Position numbers and translations under genes: made by a program. A stretch of DNA of 64,000 nt from UBA9659 sp965208605 (GTDB lineage Bacteria > Pseudomonadota > Gammaproteobacteria > Pseudomonadales > Azotimanducaceae), in contig OZ242345.1 of the NCBI GenBank assembly GCA_965208605.1, positions 124,001 through 188,000 on the forward strand, written 5' to 3'. Shown here piece by piece: positions 24,400 to 32,812 of the stretch. The notes under the pieces were generated by a model. That model saw only the letters and a program-made list of their open reading frames with translations. It made no database searches and was not told the DNA's origin. The first letter of the stretch is position 1, and each line of letters begins with the position of its first letter.

Positions 24400-27045
24400 C
24401 TAGGGGCTGCCGGTCTCTTTTTGCGCTTTTGCAGGAGCTGCAGGGGGCTGATAACGCGGATCATTGTTTACCCGCCCCAGATTACCGGGATGAGCGGTAT
24501 CAAGTTGACGCGGCTGGGCTGGCGGGGCAGTTGCTTCTTCCCGACTAGGTAATGCTTGCAATACCAGGCTATCTGCTTTGGGTTCTGCGGGCGAAGTTCG
24601 GGGATCATTCCCGACCCGGCCGAGAGGCGCCGCCGGGTTAGGTTCAAGGGGAGTAGCGGCTGGCTGAGTCGGTGCTGCCTCAGTGGTCACAGCCATCCCC
24701 TGAGGAGACCCCGCTGTGCGGCTCGCGACGGGCTGGCTTTCAGTAGCACTTCTTTCAGTAGCACTTTTTTCAGCGTTAGCCGCTGGTAATCCTCCTGGGG
24801 TCTCTGAATGGTCCTGGGGCTGGCTACGCCGTTTCTGGTTGTTGCGCTGGCGGTTGCCCTGATTACGCTTATCTGGGTGCGATGTCTTATCTGCCTCTGG
24901 TTGAGACCCTCGGTGCGCTTCTCGTTGCGTTTCTCTGTGCGCTTCTCTTTGCTGATGTTGTTCGGCAGTGCTTTGCGGCACCTGATGATTGCCCCGCTCA
25001 GGGGGGCGGGTGTCACTAGCGCTGTTATTAGCAGACTTGTGAACACTGGGCTTCTCTTGTTGAGCGCTTGGTGATTGTGTGTTTTGTTGAGTACGTTGCT
25101 CTTGTTTGGTGTTTCTTTTCTGGTCGTTTTGCCTGTTGCCGTCGTTATGTCTGTTTCTATCAGCCGGTTTGCGATGATTGTTGCGGCTGCTCTTACGACC
25201 CTCGTTGCGGTTGTCATTGCGGCTGCTCTTATGACCATCGCTTGGTCTTCGGCCACTCGGTCGGCCCGGTGTTTTGTTTGGCCTTCGGCTACTCGGTCGG
25301 CCCGGTGTTGCTGGGGCAGTACCGAAGAGCGCCCGAAGCATACGCGCAAACCATCCCTGCCCGGGGCTTTTTTGCAGGCGCCGGGGGGATTTCATATTAG
25401 ACAAGACTGGTGGCACTAGTGCCTTCTCGGCTTCCCTTCTAGAGGCAGGTCTTCTGGGGGCGGCTTGCCGACTAGAGGCGGCTGCCATACCGGCGGCATA
25501 GGTGTCTGCTTCTATGGAGCCGTCTCGGTTGTAGCGGGTGTCCTTGCTCTCCAGATCCTGAGCACGAATGCGTTCCACCTGGTAATGCGGTATTTCCATC
25601 TGTGGTTCAGGCAACAGCATAATCCGTACCTTGTTTTGCTGTTCAATCTCAATGATTTGACTCCGTTTTTCATTGATCAAAAATGCGGCAAGATGCACGG
25701 GGAGGGAGGCTCTAATCAAGGCACCCTCATCTTTGAGTGCTTCTTCTTCAATCAAACGGATGATTTCCATCGCGGTGGAACTGGCATCCTTGATAGTACC
25801 GAGACCCTCACAACGCGGGCAGACTATGCCGCTACTTTCTTCAAGAGACGGGCGCAGCCTTTGTCGGGACATTTCCATCAAACCAAAGGTAGAAATCTTG
25901 CTGATTTGTATTCTGGCGCGGTCAACCCGGGTGGCATCCTGCATCTGTTGCTCAATCGTCCGCTGATTTTTGGTGGACGCCATATCAATAAAATCAATCA
26001 CGATCAGCCCGCCAATATCCCTCAGCCTGAGATGTCGGCAAATTTCCTCTACGGCTTCCAGGTTGGTATTCAGGGCGGTTTCTTCAATATCGGCACCGCG
26101 GGTTGCTCGGGCGGAGTTGATATCAATAGACACCAGCGCCTCGGTCTGGTCAATGACCAGTGAACCGCCCGATGGCAAGCGGACTTCTCGCTGGAAGGCC
26201 GATTCAATCTGCCGCTCAATCTGGTAGCGGCTGAACAGTGGCAGGTCATCTGTATAGAGTTGGCAGCGGGATTTGAACCTGGGCATGACCTGGCTGATGA
26301 AATCTTTTGCCTGAGTATGCGCCTCTGGGGTATCAATGAGGATTTCATCTATGTCATCACGCATGTAATCGCGGATAGCTCGGATGATGACATCGCTGTC
26401 TTGATAAATAAGGAAGGGTGCCTCACGACTCTCGGCGGCAGTGGTAATGTCATGATAGAGCCGCACCAGATAATCCAGATCCCATTGCAACTCTTCTGTG
26501 TTGCGTTCTATGCCCGCCGTGCGAACGATCAATCCCATGTTGTCCGGGATGCTCAGTTGGGACAGCATATCCCTGAGTTGGTCTCGCTCAGGACCTTCAA
26601 TTTTACGGGAAATACCGCCAGTTCTTGGGTTGTTGGGGGTCAAGACGAGATAACGACCTGCCAGGCTACAAAAGGTGGTGAGGGCAGCCCCCTTGTTGCT
26701 ACGTTCTTCCTTGACGACCTGGACGATGAGTTCTTGACCCTCTTCTATCAGGTCCTGGATCCTCGCCTTGCCGCCGGGGCGGGTATCCTTATCTATCCCG
26801 GGAATAGTGGAGTAGCATGCGGGGGATATTTGTCGAAAGGGAAGGAAACCATGGCGGACCCCACCAAAATCAACGAAGGCAGCTTCCAGGCTGGGTTCTA
26901 GCCGGGTAACTCGTGCCTTGTAGATGTTGGATTTTTTCTGCTCCTTGCCTCGATTTTCTATGTCAAGGTCGTAGAGTATTTGCCCGTCAACGAGGGCAAC
27001 GCGCAACTCTTCATCGTGAGTTGCATTGATTAACATTCTTTTCAT
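24400..27045 (-). CDS. rne: Ribonuclease E
   Basis: 881 residues. The catalytic half (1 to about 510) matches E. coli closely from MKRMLINATHDEELRVALVD onward. An S1 domain follows; the metal aspartates lie in VSIDINSARATRG and IVIDFIDMAS, and the zinc-link is CPRCEGLG. The C-terminal half is disordered, rich in Arg, Asn, Gln and Pro, and serves as degradosome scaffold in relatives. It contains expansions: TPGRPS(S/G)RRP twice from a 36-bp DNA repeat at 25247-25318, and REAHRETQREAHRG. The tail carries two GRV-NDPR motifs (LGRVGNDPR, LGRVNNDPR). Divergent from rluC, as in E. coli. It processes rRNA and tRNA and starts mRNA decay. Confidence 0.96.
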   Translation of the reverse strand: MKRMLINATHDEELRVALVDGQILYDLDIENRGKEQKKSNIYKARVTRLEPSLEAAFVDFGGVRHGFLPFRQISPACYSTIPGIDKDTRPGGKARIQDLIEEGQELIVQVVKEERSNKGAALTTFCSLAGRYLVLTPNNPRTGGISRKIEGPERDQLRDMLSQLSIPDNMGLIVRTAGIERNTEELQWDLDYLVRLYHDITTAAESREAPFLIYQDSDVIIRAIRDYMRDDIDEILIDTPEAHTQAKDFISQVMPRFKSRCQLYTDDLPLFSRYQIERQIESAFQREVRLPSGGSLVIDQTEALVSIDINSARATRGADIEETALNTNLEAVEEICRHLRLRDIGGLIVIDFIDMASTKNQRTIEQQMQDATRVDRARIQISKISTFGLMEMSRQRLRPSLEESSGIVCPRCEGLGTIKDASSTAMEIIRLIEEEALKDEGALIRASLPVHLAAFLINEKRSQIIEIEQQNKVRIMLLPEPQMEIPHYQVERIRAQDLESKDTRYNRDGSIEADTYAAGMAAASSRQAAPRRPASRREAEKALVPPVLSNMKSPRRLQKSPGQGWFARMLRALFGTAPATPGRPSSRRPNKTPGRPSGRRPSDGHKSSRNDNRNEGRKSSRNNHRKPADRNRHNDGNRQNDQKRNTKQEQRTQQNTQSPSAQQEKPSVHKSANNSASDTRPPERGNHQVPQSTAEQHQQREAHRETQREAHRGSQPEADKTSHPDKRNQGNRQRNNQKRRSQPQDHSETPGGLPAANAEKSATERSATESQPVASRTAGSPQGMAVTTEAAPTQPAATPLEPNPAAPLGRVGNDPRTSPAEPKADSLVLQALPSREEATAPPAQPRQLDTAHPGNLGRVNNDPRYQPPAAPAKAQKETGSP
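25247..25318. repeat. Two-fold 36-bp in-frame repeat in the rne scaffold region
   Basis: 25247-25282 and 25283-25318 share cttcggc-actcggtcggcccggtgtt, encoding the repeated TPGRPSxRRP. Unit length is divisible by three. Confidence 0.85.
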
Positions 27046-27808
27046 TACGATTCACACCTATATCAGGCATCCTGAAAAGGCGAAAGCGAATCGTCAAATC
27101 CTGGTTATATCCAATCCTGAAAGCTGGTTTGTCTCTGATTGTTGCACCCTGGTAGATGGCTGAAACAAGTGCCATCCTTCTTCTGAACCATACCTTCTTA
27201 AGTGATGTCTTGGTCTTGGAATCACAAGGCATGTCAACAGCACAATCTAATGTTTACCATGTGTGGCAGATAATGGAATAATCCTCTTTACAAGCGGTGC
27301 AAAAATTCTTTCAGGTGTCTGATTTGACGCTCTTATCTCATACTTCAAGCCTCTCATTGAGGCAGTTTTCTTGAAGAAATACTTTCGCGCTTTAATGCAT
27401 GCGGTTACTTATGTCTGGTGCAATCTCTCCTGAGGCTATAAACACTTCAAAAAAGAATGACAGACCCCAAAACTCAATGATATAGACACCTGCTTTTGCG
27501 TTATGTTGCAAATCCTTGATACTAGTGACCTATCGCCGGTGTCTTCTTATTTACAAACAAGCTATTCATTGAAAACAACTTCACTTAAAAACCCGCTAGA
27601 AGCGACCTGTGGGTCAATTTCTGCCGGAGCTAGATTGACGAGTTAAAACAACAGTTAAAACAACAAAAGCGGTACACTCGTCAGCCAGCCATCATAACAA
27701 CAAATAACGAGGCGTCAAAGTAAAGTTGACGGCTCTGCCAAACAAAATAGCCCATCCATAACCTATAAATAGCTTATGGATGACTCCGGGTTAACTCATG
27801 AATGACGC
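27046..27808. other. 763-bp divergent gap between rne and rluC
   Basis: No convincing gene on either strand. It should hold both promoters and, by analogy with E. coli, a long rne leader used for autoregulation; I cannot see that structure directly. Visible items: a short direct repeat (gttaaaacaac at about 27645) and an inverted repeat near 27754-27781. Base use here is AT-richer than in the neighbouring genes. Confidence 0.5.
27754..27781 (+). promoter_or_regulatory. Hairpin just upstream of rluC
   Basis: Perfect 8-bp inverted repeat ATCCATAA / TTATGGAT with a 12-nt loop, ending 27 bp before the rluC ATG. No T-run follows, so it is not a typical terminator. It may be a leader structure or operator. 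Confidence 0.35.
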
Positions 27809-28804
27809 ATGTATAAAAGATTTCCCGTGAATCAAGACCAACCATTCCAACGGGTGAGCCATCAACAGATTGATGCCGAGGGGGCCGGGCAGCGGCTGGA
27901 TAACTTCCTCATAAAGCTCTTAAAAGGCCTACCCAAATCTAGAATCTATCGCATCATTCGCAAGGGAGAGGTGAGAATTAACGGCAAGCGGGTCAAGCCA
28001 GAGACCCGCCTGACTGCTGGCGACCAGGTGCGTGTGCCACCTATCAAGCGGTTGTCTACCCCGAGTAGCGCGGTAGGCACCATCAACAGATTGGAGGAGC
28101 TCATCCTCTATGAAGATAAACATCTGCTGGTCATTAACAAGCCCTCGGGCCTGGCGGTGCATGGGGGTACTGGGGTCAATGTGGGTTTGATTGAGTCGCT
28201 GCGCAAGGCACTAGGTGCGCCGCTGGAACTGGTACATCGACTAGACAAGGGCAGCTCTGGATGCTTGATGGTGGCGAAGCGACGCGCCTATCTCAGGCTG
28301 TTGCAAGCCGCGCTCAGAGAAGGCGGGCGCATTAAAAAAGGCTATCTCGCCCTGGTGCATGGCAGTTGGCAAGCTGACCTCAAGGCAATAGATGCCCGCC
28401 TGGCCACTCGGGTCATGCCGGGTGGCGAGAAGCGAACTAACGTATCCGAGACAGGTAAGTACTCCTTGACCCGCTTCCAGATTCTCGCCAGTCACCGCCA
28501 AGCGACTCTGCTCAAGGCGTCGCTGGTGACCGGCCGAACCCATCAAATCAGGGTACACACCCGATTTGCACGCCACCCGATACTCGGGGACGACAAGTAC
28601 GGTGATGCTGACCAGGACCGGGAGCTCTTCTCGGGAGCGGGACCGGCGGGCACCGGGCCAAAAATATCGCGCCTGATGCTGCACGCGCATAGCTTGGAAA
28701 TTCCCGCCTTGGGCAGCCATCCCGCGCTCAGTCTGGAGGCACCATTAGATGAGCCCATGTCGAGGATTATTAGCCAACTCTTTGATATAAAAGAAGTATT
28801 GTAA
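27809..28804 (+). CDS. rluC: 23S rRNA pseudouridine synthase RluC
   Basis: 331 residues. An N-terminal S4 RNA-binding domain (GQRLDNFL...LPKSRIYRIIRKGEVRINGKR) precedes the catalytic RluA-type domain with LVHRLDKGSSG, whose aspartate attacks uridine, and VTGRTHQIRVH. It makes pseudouridines 955, 2504 and 2580 in E. coli 23S rRNA. The motif reads HRLDKGSSG instead of the common HRLDRDTSG, but the Asp is kept. Divergent from rne as in E. coli. The stop TAA is inside a loose duplication of aaagaagt. Confidence 0.94.
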   Translation: MYKRFPVNQDQPFQRVSHQQIDAEGAGQRLDNFLIKLLKGLPKSRIYRIIRKGEVRINGKRVKPETRLTAGDQVRVPPIKRLSTPSSAVGTINRLEELILYEDKHLLVINKPSGLAVHGGTGVNVGLIESLRKALGAPLELVHRLDKGSSGCLMVAKRRAYLRLLQAALREGGRIKKGYLALVHGSWQADLKAIDARLATRVMPGGEKRTNVSETGKYSLTRFQILASHRQATLLKASLVTGRTHQIRVHTRFARHPILGDDKYGDADQDRELFSGAGPAGTGPKISRLMLHAHSLEIPALGSHPALSLEAPLDEPMSRIISQLFDIKEVL

Positions 28805-29038
28805 AGAAGTTACCTGAGTGGCGCCCCGGCAGGCTCATTTCATATTGGAAAAGGCTTGCTCGGTAATTTCCATATTGACAGTCTGGGTTCCTATCCATAA
28901 GATGCGCCCCGTCCCTGATGTTGAGCTTGGATGTTGAGCCCAGATCTTGAGCAAAGGTGCTGAGCAGGGGGAGAGCCGTCATTAAACGGTATTAAACCGT
29001 CATATAAACTATAGCAAAGACCATTCAGAGGCATAACC
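28805..29038. other. 234-bp gap between rluC and rpmF
   Basis: No gene seen. It contains degenerate repeats of gatgttgagc (28915-28965) and attaaacggt / attaaaccgt (28982-29000). The yceD gene that usually precedes rpmF is absent. The rpmF promoter presumably lies here, but I see no clear hexamers. Confidence 0.5.
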
Positions 29039-29245
29039 ATGGCAGTTCAAAAAAGCAAGGTCACCCGAGCCCGGCGCGGTAGCCGCCGTGCCCACGATGC
29101 ACTCCGTAGCAGCACCCTGTCGGAGGATCCCACCACGGGTGAAACCCACCGTCGGCATCACCTCACCGAAGATGGCTTCTACCGCGGACGACAGGTGATA
29201 GTGCCGCGCAAGCAGCAGGAAGCACCCGAAGCGGAACTGGGATAA
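29039..29245 (+). CDS. rpmF: 50S ribosomal protein L32
   Basis: 68 residues: MAVQKSKVTRARRGSRRAHD, then HRRHHLTEDGFYRGRQVI. The pattern matches gammaproteobacterial L32 (about 57 residues) with an extra polar tail (PRKQQEAPEAELG). It binds the exit-tunnel side of the large subunit. In E. coli rpmF leads into plsX-fabH-fabD; here it is followed directly by fabD. Confidence 0.95.
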   Translation: MAVQKSKVTRARRGSRRAHDALRSSTLSEDPTTGETHRRHHLTEDGFYRGRQVIVPRKQQEAPEAELG

Positions 29246-29340
29246 CCCCGTGCTGGCTCCCTTGAGCCGAGCGCCATCCACAATAGCCATTTGATACTAG
29301 TCTATCCGAACCGGCTCAGCCCGCTCAGAGATAAGTAGCC

Positions 29341-30240
29341 ATGACAAAACTTGCCTATCTGTTCCCGGGCCAGGGTTCGCAGGAAGTAACTATGCTCAGC
29401 GAGCTAGCCAGCGAGGTGGTCGAGCTCTTCACTGAGGCCTCAGCGATTCTGGGCTATGACCTGTGGCAACTCGTCCAAGAAGGCCCGCCAGAACAACTGA
29501 ATCAAACCGAGTTCACCCAGCCGGCCTTATTGACTGCGAGCCTTGCCTTGTATCGGCTTGCCCGGGCACGGGGTGCCCCCGCCCCCGACCTGGTTGCTGG
29601 GCACAGCCTAGGGGAGTATTCAGCCTTGGTGGCCGCCGGTGCCTTGTCTTTCCCGGATGCAGTCGCCCTGGTGCAGCAGCGCGGGCAATGCATGCAGTCG
29701 GCCATGCCCCTCGGTGCGGGCGGCATGGCAGCGGTGCTTGGGCTCACCGATCTTCAGGTAGAAGATGCCTGTGCTCAGGCTGCTCAGGGGGAGGTAATTC
29801 AGATTGCCAACTACAATTCACCGGCACAGGTGGTCATGGCCGGGCAGCAGGCGGCATTAGAAAGAGCCATCGCGGCTTGTCAAGCGGCGGGTGCCCGCCG
29901 GGTGCTCTTGCTCCCGGTGAGTGCGCCCTTCCACACTGAGTTGATGCGCCCCGCGGCAGACTTGATGGCGGCGGCACTAGATAGGGTGCAATTTAAGGCA
30001 CCGGAGATCCCCATAATACAGAATGTTAATGCCCAGCTGGAAACCGACCCAGAGCAGATAAAACACAACCTGGTCGCGCAGATTTATGGGGCTGTGCGGT
30101 GGACTGATACAATTCAGAAGATGCTCGCCGAGGGGGTGGATACTTTTATTGAATCGGGTCCAGGCAGGGTGCTTTCCGGGCTCATTCGGAGAATTGATAA
30201 GCGGGTCACTATGGAGACTATCAAGGGGAGCTACTTATGA
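29341..30240 (+). CDS. fabD: Malonyl-CoA:ACP transacylase
   Basis: 299 residues, slightly shorter than E. coli FabD. It has the FPGQGSQ N-terminus, nucleophile motif GHSLGEYSAL, and the catalytic histidine in VSAPFHTELM; IESGPGRVLSGL ends the domain. It loads malonyl groups on ACP for fatty acid elongation. First gene of the fab run fabD-fabG-acpP-fabF. The stop lies in a three-fold 12-bp duplication that pushes fabG 43 bp downstream. Confidence 0.96.
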   Translation: MTKLAYLFPGQGSQEVTMLSELASEVVELFTEASAILGYDLWQLVQEGPPEQLNQTEFTQPALLTASLALYRLARARGAPAPDLVAGHSLGEYSALVAAGALSFPDAVALVQQRGQCMQSAMPLGAGGMAAVLGLTDLQVEDACAQAAQGEVIQIANYNSPAQVVMAGQQAALERAIAACQAAGARRVLLLPVSAPFHTELMRPAADLMAAALDRVQFKAPEIPIIQNVNAQLETDPEQIKHNLVAQIYGAVRWTDTIQKMLAEGVDTFIESGPGRVLSGLIRRIDKRVTMETIKGSYL

Positions 30241-30266
30241 ACCTACTTATGAACTTACCTATGAAC
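30231..30266. repeat. Three-fold 12-bp duplication containing the fabD stop
   Basis: ctacttatgaac at 30231 and 30243, ttacctatgaac at 30255. Stop TGA 30238-30240 is in copy 1; being 12 bp, the unit repeats the same TGA in frame in each copy. Confidence 0.93.
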
Positions 30267-30283
30267 CAGAAGGCGCTGAGCAG

Positions 30284-31012
30284 ATGAGCAAAAAGGTAGC
30301 CCTGGTTACCGGCGCCAGCCGCGGCATTGGCAAGGCGATTGCGCTGACTCTGGGGCAAGACTATGAAGTCCTCGGTACTGCGACTACTGCTGAGGGTGCT
30401 GCGCTGATTACCGGCATGCTGGAGTCAGTAGGGGGGCGGGGCTATCAACTCAATCTTGCCGAGCCCGCGTCTATACAAGCACTGCTGGAACAGATTAAAA
30501 CCCAGCATGCTGCGCCCCAGATCTTGGTCAACAATGCCGGCATCACCCGGGATAAACTGGCACTACGCATGCAGGAAGCAGAATGGGCTGAGGTCCTTGC
30601 CACTAATCTCACCGGTATCTTCCACATCACCAAAAGTATCCTGAGAGGCATGACAAAAGCGAGATGGGGCAGGATAATCAACCTGACCTCGGTGGTTGCT
30701 TATATGGGCAATCCAGGGCAGAGCAACTATGCAGCGGCAAAGGCGGGCCTAGGGGGTTACACTCGCTCCATAGCGGTGGAAATGGGCGCCGCTGGAATCA
30801 CCGCTAATTGTATTGCCCCTGGTATGGTGGCGACCGACATGACAGATGAATTAACTGAGGCACAACAAGATGTGTTGCGCAGCCGGATCCCCCTGGGGCG
30901 ACTGTGCAGGGTTGATGAGGTAGCGGCACTTTGTGCCTTCCTGGCTAGTGAAGCAGCCGGTTATATCACTGGGGAAACTATCCACATTAACGGTGGTATG
31001 TATATGAACTGA
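30284..31012 (+). CDS. fabG: 3-oxoacyl-ACP reductase
   Basis: 242 residues from ATG 30284 (MSKKVALVTGASRGIGKAIA). A longer open frame extends upstream but overlaps fabD and has no homology. Rossmann motif TGASRGIG, NNAGITRD, and the Ser-Tyr-Lys triad in LTSVVAYMGN and SNYAAAKAG. C-terminus ITGETIHINGGMYM. It reduces 3-ketoacyl-ACP with NADPH. Between fabD and acpP as in E. coli. Confidence 0.96.
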   Translation: MSKKVALVTGASRGIGKAIALTLGQDYEVLGTATTAEGAALITGMLESVGGRGYQLNLAEPASIQALLEQIKTQHAAPQILVNNAGITRDKLALRMQEAEWAEVLATNLTGIFHITKSILRGMTKARWGRIINLTSVVAYMGNPGQSNYAAAKAGLGGYTRSIAVEMGAAGITANCIAPGMVATDMTDELTEAQQDVLRSRIPLGRLCRVDEVAALCAFLASEAAGYITGETIHINGGMYMN

Positions 31013-31076
31013 ATTCTTCTGGTCAGGAACTTCCTGCCCAGGGTCTAGCGTCATGCTGGTATCATTGGACAATAAT

Positions 31077-31105
31077 TTGATAGGCTAGCTGACATTCTTT
31101 AAACT
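31077..31105 (+). promoter_or_regulatory. Possible acpP promoter
   Basis: TTGATA (31077-31082), 17-bp spacer, TAAACT (31100-31105), about 40 bp before the acpP start. A separate acpP promoter would fit the high ACP demand. Sequence match only. Confidence 0.4.
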
Positions 31106-31145
31106 AACGCAGTCGGACTGCACTGATGTAGGAGTGGATCACGAT

Positions 31146-31379
31146 ATGAGCAATATAGTAGAGCGAGTGACAAAACTGGTTTGTGAGCAACTCGGGGTCA
31201 AGGAAGAAGAAGTTACGCCCGAGGCATCTTTCGTTGAAGACCTGGGCGCGGACTCACTTGACACTGTGGAGTTGGTGATGGCGCTGGAGGAAGAGTTTGA
31301 AACCGAGATTCCAGACGAAGATGCGGAAAAGATCACCACAGTTAAAGAAGCGATCAACTACATCCAAACTAATAGTTAG
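31146..31379 (+). CDS. acpP: Acyl carrier protein
   Basis: 77 residues from ATG 31146 (MSNIVERVTKLVCEQLGVKE). An upstream in-frame GTG at 31134 overlaps the ribosome-binding site aggag (31130-31134), so it is not the start. The phosphopantetheine serine is in EDLGADSLDTVELVMALEE. Highly acidic as usual. It carries growing acyl chains for lipid and lipid A synthesis. Followed by a clear terminator. Confidence 0.97.
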   Translation: MSNIVERVTKLVCEQLGVKEEEVTPEASFVEDLGADSLDTVELVMALEEEFETEIPDEDAEKITTVKEAINYIQTNS

Positions 31380-31403
31380 TCACTGAGGTCGATTTTTAAT
31401 GAG

Positions 31404-31434
31404 GCCGCAATCGCCATAGACGATTGTGGCTTTT
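31404..31434 (+). terminator. Rho-independent terminator after acpP
   Basis: GCCGCAATCG (31404-31413) pairs with CGATTGTGGC (31421-31430), one G-U pair, 7-nt loop, then TTTT and a T-rich stretch. It separates acpP from fabF. Confidence 0.85.
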
Positions 31435-31493
31435 CTGTTTCTTGTCCCGCTTGATATCCTCCTAGTAGCATGGATATGCAATCATGTATGAAA

Positions 31494-31561
31494 GCAGAGC
31501 ATGAGTAAGGGCAGCGCATGAGTAAGGGCAGAGCATAAATGAAAGCAGCGCATGAATAAGC
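31494..31561. repeat. Four-fold 17-bp duplication ending in the fabF start
   Basis: Copies at 31494, 31511, 31528 and 31545 (pattern gcagcgcatgagtaagg). The true fabF ATG (31552) is in copy 4; copies 1-2 carry the same ATG in other frames, so three start-like sites precede the gene. Confidence 0.92.
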
Positions 31562-32793
31562 GCCGAGTAGTGGTCACCGGCCTAGGTATGCTGACGCCCC
31601 TAGGTGTTGATGTGGCGACTTCCTGGCAGGGGCTGAAAGAAGGCAAAAGTGGTATCTCTGCCATCTCCTCTTTTGATACCCAGGGCTATCCGGTGCGCTT
31701 CGGCGGCACCGTGCCCGCCTTTGATATGGGCGCATACTTCCCACCCAAAGAAGCCAGACGTATGGATGGCTTCATCCAATATGGGCTGGTCGCGGGTATT
31801 CAAGCAGTGCAAGATGCCCACCTTGAGGTAACCGAGCAAAATCGCCAGCGCATAGGTGTTGCTATAGGTTCAGGCATAGGGGGCATAGCGACCATCTCCG
31901 ACTGCCATGAGATCATCACCCGCCGGGGTCCGACCCGGGTGTCGCCCTTCTTTGTACCCTCCAGTATCATCAATATGATTGCCGGGCACCTATCCATTCG
32001 CTTCGGTATGGAGGGCCCCAATATCGCCATTTCCACCGCCTGCACCACGGGGGCGCATAACATTGGCATGGCGGCCCGGCTCATTGCCTGGGGGGATGCC
32101 GATGTGATGTTGGCGGGTGGCGCGGAGAAGGCGATCGCGCCCACCACCATGGCCGGCTTTGCGGCTATGAAGGCGCTGTCCACAAGAAATGACTCGCCGG
32201 CTGAGGCGAGTCGTCCTTGGGACCGGGACCGAGATGGTTTCGTACTGAGCGATGCTGCCGCGGTGCTCGTCTTGGAAGAATATGAAGCCGCCAGGTCGCG
32301 TGGTGCCAGGATCTACTGTGAGTTGGCAGGCTTCGGGATGAGCGCGGATGCCAGTCATATGACCTCGCCCGCTGAGCAGGGCACTGGTGCCGTCCAGGCC
32401 ATGCGGCTTGCCCTTGAGGATGGCGCAATGAATGTTACTGAGATTGATTACATCAACGCCCACAGTACTTCCACGTCCCTGGGTGACCTGGCGGAAACCC
32501 AAGCCATCAAAACCCTGCTGGGCGACTCGGCAAAAGAAGTTGCCGTCAGTTCCAACAAATCTATGGTCGGGCATGCTCTGGGTGCTGCGGGTGCCATAGA
32601 AGCCGTGTTTACCATTCTGGCATTGGAGGAGCAGGTCGCCCCCCCGACCATCAACCTGCAGCAAGCCGATGTCGGTTGTGATCTGGATTATGTGCCGCAT
32701 CAGGCTAGGGATATGAGGATCGAGGCCGCGCTCACCAATTCCTTCGGCTTTGGCGGTACCAATGGCAGTTTGATCTTCCGGCGCCTGACCTAG
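31552..32793 (+). CDS. fabF: 3-oxoacyl-ACP synthase II
   Basis: 413 residues. Active-site cysteine in AISTACTTGAHN; histidines in INAHSTSTSLGD and NKSMVGHALGAAG. The first His motif reads NAHSTST where NAHGTST is usual, a small deviation. C-terminus NSFGFGGTNGSLIF. It elongates acyl-ACP, with preference for palmitoleoyl-ACP in E. coli. Separated from acpP by a terminator and the start-codon repeat, so it may be expressed independently. It lies 19 bp before mltG; pabC, often found between them, is absent. Confidence 0.95.
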   Translation: MNKRRVVVTGLGMLTPLGVDVATSWQGLKEGKSGISAISSFDTQGYPVRFGGTVPAFDMGAYFPPKEARRMDGFIQYGLVAGIQAVQDAHLEVTEQNRQRIGVAIGSGIGGIATISDCHEIITRRGPTRVSPFFVPSSIINMIAGHLSIRFGMEGPNIAISTACTTGAHNIGMAARLIAWGDADVMLAGGAEKAIAPTTMAGFAAMKALSTRNDSPAEASRPWDRDRDGFVLSDAAAVLVLEEYEAARSRGARIYCELAGFGMSADASHMTSPAEQGTGAVQAMRLALEDGAMNVTEIDYINAHSTSTSLGDLAETQAIKTLLGDSAKEVAVSSNKSMVGHALGAAGAIEAVFTILALEEQVAPPTINLQQADVGCDLDYVPHQARDMRIEAALTNSFGFGGTNGSLIFRRLT

Positions 32794-32812
32794 GGCAGGT
32801 GAGCAGACTGCC

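Noticed and set aside
30086..30283. Upstream extension of fabG
   Set aside because: Runs inside fabD and through the 12-bp repeats; the family N-terminus starts at 30284.
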